This document shows positions 7,673 through 10,344 of a stretch of DNA of 10,344 nt, one piece after another (position 1 is the first letter of the stretch; every line of letters starts with the position of its first letter). A program made the position numbers and the translations under genes. This DNA comes from Planctomycetota bacterium (GTDB lineage Bacteria; Planctomycetota; Planctomycetia; Planctomycetales; Planctomycetaceae): assembly GCA_023429275.1 (NCBI GenBank), contig JAEYWB010000828.1:1-10344 (forward strand). Reading direction: 5' to 3'. Under the pieces are notes generated by a model. The model saw only the letters and a program-made list of their open reading frames with translations, was not told the origin of the DNA and did not search any database.

Positions 7673-8537
7673 TTCTCCCTCGCCCGCCGGGACCGGCCTT
7701 CCGCCGATCACAATCCGCCGCCTCGAGTGGGAGCCGGACGAGCAGCTCTCCGCACGGACCTGGGCCTACACCGCGCTCTTCGGCGGGCGTCCCCTGGCCG
7801 TTCAGGCGGTGGTCTTTCGCGCCGATCGGTCGCTCCTCTATCTGACGCCCGACATCAAGTCCACTTCGGTTCCCCCTGGGATCGCGGCTCCGGATATCGT
7901 TCGGCTCCTCGCTCAGCGCGTTCAGGACGATCTTTCCTCGCTGGATATCCTGTTTCAGCAGGCGGTGATCGAATCCGGGGACGACCTGGCGGCGCTCGCG
8001 CTGACTGCCGCGGGCTTCCAGCCGGTGACCGAGGTCTGTGAGCTTTCGCTGGAGATCGGTCCGGAATCTCCCTCGTTCGAATCATTCGATCGATCGAACG
8101 GCATCGAGCTCGTTGCTCCCCCGCTCGATTCACCGCTCTGGGGCGAAGCATTCGCCGCTTCCCTCGAAGGTGGGCTGGACATCCCGGAACTGCTTCAGAA
8201 GCGAGGTCCGGCCGAGTCGTTCGAGAGCCTCCGCCTCCTCGCAGCCGACGACACGGAACACTGGCGAGTCGCTCTCCACCGAGGCTCCACCGCAGGACTT
8301 GTTCTTCCGACCCCACTGCCGGACGGGACTGCGGAAATCCAGTACCTCGGCGTCGTTCCTGCGGCCCGCCGACAGGGGCTGGGGCAGCGCCTCATTGCTG
8401 ACGCCATGGAAGCGGCGACGGCAATCGGAGCAAGAGTGCTCACCGTCCATGTCGATGCCCGAAACGTTCCGGCTCTGCGTCTCTACGAGTCACGCGGGTT
8501 TCGGGTGGTGAGCCGCCAGGCGCTGTGGCTCAGGTGA
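7650..8537 (+). CDS. GNAT-family N-acetyltransferase, probable tandem GNAT
   Basis: The 295-residue protein ends in a clear acetyl-CoA-dependent GNAT domain. Motif A is QYLGVVPAARRQGLGQRLI (231-249), with the R-x-x-G-x-G pyrophosphate loop at R240, G243 and G245, followed by the helix to ~259 and motif B, HVDARNVPALRLYESRGF (267-284). The N-terminal half (20-140) also ends in a GNAT-like helix and strand (LAALALTAAGFQPVTEV, 113-129), suggesting a degenerate first GNAT copy as in MshD-like two-domain enzymes; this is inference. The acceptor substrate cannot be told. The frame is open further up to 7521, but the upstream part is a shadow of the NHL gene, so I chose ATG 7650. AAGG lies 6 nt upstream. 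The 23-nt overlap with the NHL gene suggests translational coupling. Confidence 0.9.
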   Translation: MSPPPDADSPSPAGTGLPPITIRRLEWEPDEQLSARTWAYTALFGGRPLAVQAVVFRADRSLLYLTPDIKSTSVPPGIAAPDIVRLLAQRVQDDLSSLDILFQQAVIESGDDLAALALTAAGFQPVTEVCELSLEIGPESPSFESFDRSNGIELVAPPLDSPLWGEAFAASLEGGLDIPELLQKRGPAESFESLRLLAADDTEHWRVALHRGSTAGLVLPTPLPDGTAEIQYLGVVPAARRQGLGQRLIADAMEAATAIGARVLTVHVDARNVPALRLYESRGFRVVSRQALWLR

Positions 8538-8557
8538 GTCGACAGTGACAACGCCCG

Positions 8558-8572
8558 CTGCCATATCGGCAG
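8558..8572 (+). terminator. Weak hairpin just after the GNAT gene
   Basis: CTGCC (8558-8562) and GGCAG (8568-8572) form a 5-bp stem with a 5-nt loop, 20 nt after the stop codon. No U-run follows. It may end the upstream transcription unit, but support is thin. Confidence 0.2.
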
Positions 8573-8658
8573 AGTGCGATCCGCCTGCAATCTGACGAAT
8601 CCCTGCCAGTTGTGACCGTGGAGGCTGAAAAGCGTCCCCGGCACGTCTATTGCAGGCA

Positions 8659-8692
8659 GATGCGTCAGCATCCGCGAAGAGCGGATCGATGC
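8659..8692 (+). promoter_or_regulatory. Mutually exclusive hairpins in the grpE leader
   Basis: GATGC-GTCA-GCATC (8659-8672) is a perfect 5-bp stem-loop. Its 3' arm is also the 5' arm of a second structure, ATCCGC-GAAGA-GCGGAT (8670-8686), which can lengthen to GCATCCGC pairing with GCGGAT...GC up to 8692 with a 4-nt bulge. The grpE ATG is 16 nt further on. No CIRCE operator (TTAGCACTC-N9-GAGTGCTAA) or convincing sigma32-type promoter was found in 8538-8708. Confidence 0.35.
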
Positions 8693-8708
8693 GACTTTCG
8701 TTGCCCGA

Positions 8709-9257
8709 ATGACGATGACTGACCCCAACTCCACCGAAGACGTGACTCCTTCCTTCGACGAAATGAACGTTCCACCGGAAGTCGGCGAAGAGGGACGCGA
8801 CAACGTGCTTGCCGCAGCTCTGGCGGAACGCGACGCCGCGCAGCAGGGGTACCTGCGAGCTCTCGCAGACAACGAAAACTACCGTCGTCGTGTGACGAAG
8901 GAGCGTGAGGAGGACCGCAAATTCGCCTCCTACTCGCTGATTCGCGATCTGCTCCCCTCGCTCGACAACCTTCGCCGCGCGATCGATGCGGCCCGCGCCT
9001 CCTCCAGCCCGGACCAGATCGTCCAGGGGGTCGGAATGGTGCTCAAGCAGTTCGACGAGGTGTTCGAGCGCCACGGGGCGAAGCCCATTACATCGGTGGA
9101 CCAGCCGTTCGACCCGAACCTGCACGAGGCAATTCAGCAGATTCCCTCCGCCGATCATCCGGCGATGACCGTTCTGCAGGAGGTCGAGCGAGGCTACACC
9201 CTGCATGACCGCGTGATCCGGCCGAGCAAGGTCCTGGTGTCCAAGCATCCGGACTGA
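8709..9257 (+). CDS. grpE: Nucleotide exchange factor GrpE (DnaK co-chaperone)
   Basis: GrpE is the dimeric cytoplasmic factor that drives ADP release from DnaK during protein refolding. The product has 182 residues, within the usual 170-210. An acidic disordered N-terminus (1-30) leads into the long dimerisation helix (about 31-80), containing YLRALADNENYRRRVTKER (48-66) and the conserved run SLIRDLLPSLDNLRRAI (76-92). A second helix (VGMVLKQFDEVFERHG, 108-123) follows, then the C-terminal beta domain with FDPNLHEAI (134-142) and GYTLHDRVIRPSKVLVSK (162-179), the family signature. The start could be ATG 8709 or ATG 8715; neither has a Shine-Dalgarno. It is separated from the GNAT gene by 171 nt and from the next gene by 267 nt, so it is probably its own transcription unit. 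Neither dnaK, dnaJ nor hrcA is in the window. Confidence 0.96.
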   Translation: MTMTDPNSTEDVTPSFDEMNVPPEVGEEGRDNVLAAALAERDAAQQGYLRALADNENYRRRVTKEREEDRKFASYSLIRDLLPSLDNLRRAIDAARASSSPDQIVQGVGMVLKQFDEVFERHGAKPITSVDQPFDPNLHEAIQQIPSADHPAMTVLQEVERGYTLHDRVIRPSKVLVSKHPD

Positions 9258-9267
9258 AGGCTCGTCC

Positions 9268-9377
9268 CGTCAACGTCGCTGCGGATTGACGCGTCTGTCG
9301 CTCGCGGTGAGACGTGAGCGTTGCGCGAGGTATTTCGCGGGGCGATCGGTGCGTCGCGTCGAAGCATCTCCAGATGC
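9268..9377 (+). terminator. Cluster of short inverted repeats downstream of grpE
   Basis: Three perfect 6-bp inverted repeats follow the grpE stop: CGTCAA 9268-9273 with TTGACG 9286-9291; CTCGCG 9301-9306 with CGCGAG 9324-9329; and GCATCT 9364-9369 with AGATGC 9372-9377. The first begins 10 nt past the stop codon. None has a U-run. One or more may act in termination. The remaining part of the gap (9378-9512) shows no recognisable element and no clear promoter for the next gene. Confidence 0.25.
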
Positions 9378-9512
9378 ACCGCGAGGGGCTTTGAGCAATC
9401 GACGGCGGAATTTCGGACTCTCGGTAGTCATCCCCCGCCCGGTTTCGTTACCTTTGTGGGATTCCGCACATTTTGAGGACAGGTTCCCCAGACCGTCGCG
9501 GAGCGCGGTCGC

Positions 9513-9518
9513 AGGAGG
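9513..9518 (+). promoter_or_regulatory. Strong ribosome binding site deciding the GTG start of the SWIM gene
   Basis: A perfect AGGAGG lies 6 nt before GTG 9525. It selects this GTG over the nearby TTG at 9521, which is in another frame and is followed by sequence unlike the family. Confidence 0.85.
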
Positions 9519-9524
9519 CGTTGA

Positions 9525-10344
9525 GTGTCACTGGCGCAGTTGTTCGAATCGAAGTTTCGAGGAGATATCCGGTTTCGCGGTCAGGCTTACCTGCAGGCGG
9601 AACGGGTCGCGATCATCCGTGTCGCGGAAGATGACGTCTTCGGGATCGTGCGGGACGGCGTGGAATACGCCACCCAGCTGAGCCGTCAGAACGGCGAGCT
9701 CCGGATGTTCTGCAGCTGCGTGGGAGATGGCCAGACGCGCGATCCCGCCTGCAAGCACCTCTGGGCGACGCTGCTCGCGGTCGACTCCCAGCACCTGGTC
9801 TCCGGCGCCCCGAAGCCGGGGCACATTCCCCCGTTTATCGTCGAGGTCCGTCCGTCGCTGCTGGACGACCCGGCCGACGACGACGATGAAGCAGGGGATG
9901 TCTACGTCCCCCCGATCGGACGAGGCTCCGCTCCGACCGCTGTGGCGACTCCCCCGCGTCCCGCCCCGCCGAAGCTGCGGGACTGGGAGCAGCGGCTCGA
10001 GTCGCTCCGCTCGATCATGGCGGTCGATCCGACCAAGAAGACCGCCGAGAACACCGACCGCGAGATCTACTACGAGGTCGATCTCGAAGAGAGCGTGAAG
10101 TCGAATCAGCTCGTCATTCAGACCTCGCAGCGGCAGCGCCGGGCCAGCGGTCAGTGGGGAAAGCTGAAGCCGCTGAAGATCCGCCCCGGGCGGATGGATG
10201 AACTCGAACTTCAGGAGGACCGGCAGATCCTCGCCTACCTGATGGGGGGCGTTCCCGACCGGTCCGGCTGGTTCGCGCAGCAGGCGGAGTTCCAGACGTC
10301 GATCTTCCGGTATCGCGTTCCCTTCGAGCTGTGCGAGCTTCTCC
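9525..10344 (+). CDS. SWIM zinc-finger protein, probable N-terminus of a SNF2-type DEAD/DEAH helicase (3' end missing)
   Basis: The frame starts at GTG 9525 and is open to the right edge (273 residues visible). The N-terminal module (MSLAQLFESKFRGDIRFRG onward) leads into a SWIM zinc finger of the form C-x-C-x(n)-C-x-H: C63, C65, C76 and H78. Such fingers bind DNA or protein and often precede SNF2 ATPase cores. A very acidic low-complexity linker (DDPADDDDEAGD, about 113-124) and a proline/alanine-rich stretch (about 132-150) follow. The part near 180-235, with EIYYEVDLEES and GQWGKLKPLKIR, resembles what precedes the helicase core in planctomycete and other SWIM-SNF2 proteins. The Walker A and DEAH motifs would lie beyond the window, so the helicase call is inference from the N-terminal layout. 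Roles of such proteins in DNA repair or transcription are not established by anything visible here. Confidence 0.8.
   Translation, partial: MSLAQLFESKFRGDIRFRGQAYLQAERVAIIRVAEDDVFGIVRDGVEYATQLSRQNGELRMFCSCVGDGQTRDPACKHLWATLLAVDSQHLVSGAPKPGHIPPFIVEVRPSLLDDPADDDDEAGDVYVPPIGRGSAPTAVATPPRPAPPKLRDWEQRLESLRSIMAVDPTKKTAENTDREIYYEVDLEESVKSNQLVIQTSQRQRRASGQWGKLKPLKIRPGRMDELELQEDRQILAYLMGGVPDRSGWFAQQAEFQTSIFRYRVPFELCELL

Noticed and set aside
8538..8708. CIRCE operator or sigma32-type promoter for grpE.
   Set aside because: No TTAGCACTC/GAGTGCTAA pair is present. The nearest heat-shock-like words (CTGAAA and CCCCGG near 8625-8640) have the wrong spacing.
9286..9314. TTGACG at 9286-9291 as the -35 of a promoter for the SWIM gene.
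   Set aside because: The hexamer 17 nt downstream (GAGACG) is nothing like a -10, and TTGACG is already one arm of a short inverted repeat.

Overview
The window is GC-rich bacterial chromosome, most likely from a planctomycete. The evidence for that is indirect: two secreted proteins of a kind common in planctomycetes (HEAT repeats joined to a C-terminal beta domain, and an NHL beta-propeller built on GDGGPA modules), a SWIM zinc-finger protein resembling the N-terminus of planctomycete SNF2 helicases, a three-subunit SdhCAB, and mostly weak Shine-Dalgarno sites. No tRNA, rRNA, CRISPR array or transposase is visible. The genes look like ordinary chromosomal genes.

Layout, left to right. (1) Positions 3-962 (+): a YhdH/AcuI-type medium-chain reductase, cut by the left edge. 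It converges on the sdh operon, and an intergenic inverted repeat at 997-1029 probably ends transcription. (2) Positions 4763-1046 (-): a complete succinate dehydrogenase operon in the order sdhC, sdhA, sdhB (diheme cytochrome b, flavoprotein, iron-sulfur protein). It is probably driven by a promoter with a perfect TATAAT at 4948-4953, which gives a leader of about 178 nt. The sdhA-sdhB gap holds a large GC-rich hairpin element. (3) Positions 4764-5311: a divergent control region of about 550 bp with no gene. (4) Positions 5312-8537 (+): a HEAT/beta-domain secreted protein, an NHL six-bladed propeller protein, and a probable two-domain GNAT acetyltransferase whose start overlaps the end of the NHL gene. 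(5) Positions 8709-9257 (+): grpE, without dnaK or dnaJ beside it. (6) Positions 9525 to the right edge (+): the N-terminus of a SWIM-domain, probably SNF2-type, helicase with a GTG start and a strong Shine-Dalgarno.

The only clear multi-gene functional unit is SdhCAB, the membrane complex that oxidises succinate and reduces quinone (or the reverse). The HEAT, NHL and GNAT genes may be co-transcribed, but no shared function can be read from sequence.

I found no convincing new defence, mobile or biosynthetic system. The observations most worth a second look are RNA- or DNA-structure signals (997-1029, 1886-1983 and 8659-8692), the corrected TTG start of sdhC, the His-Pro tail of SdhC, and the strictly periodic NHL propeller with one degenerate module.
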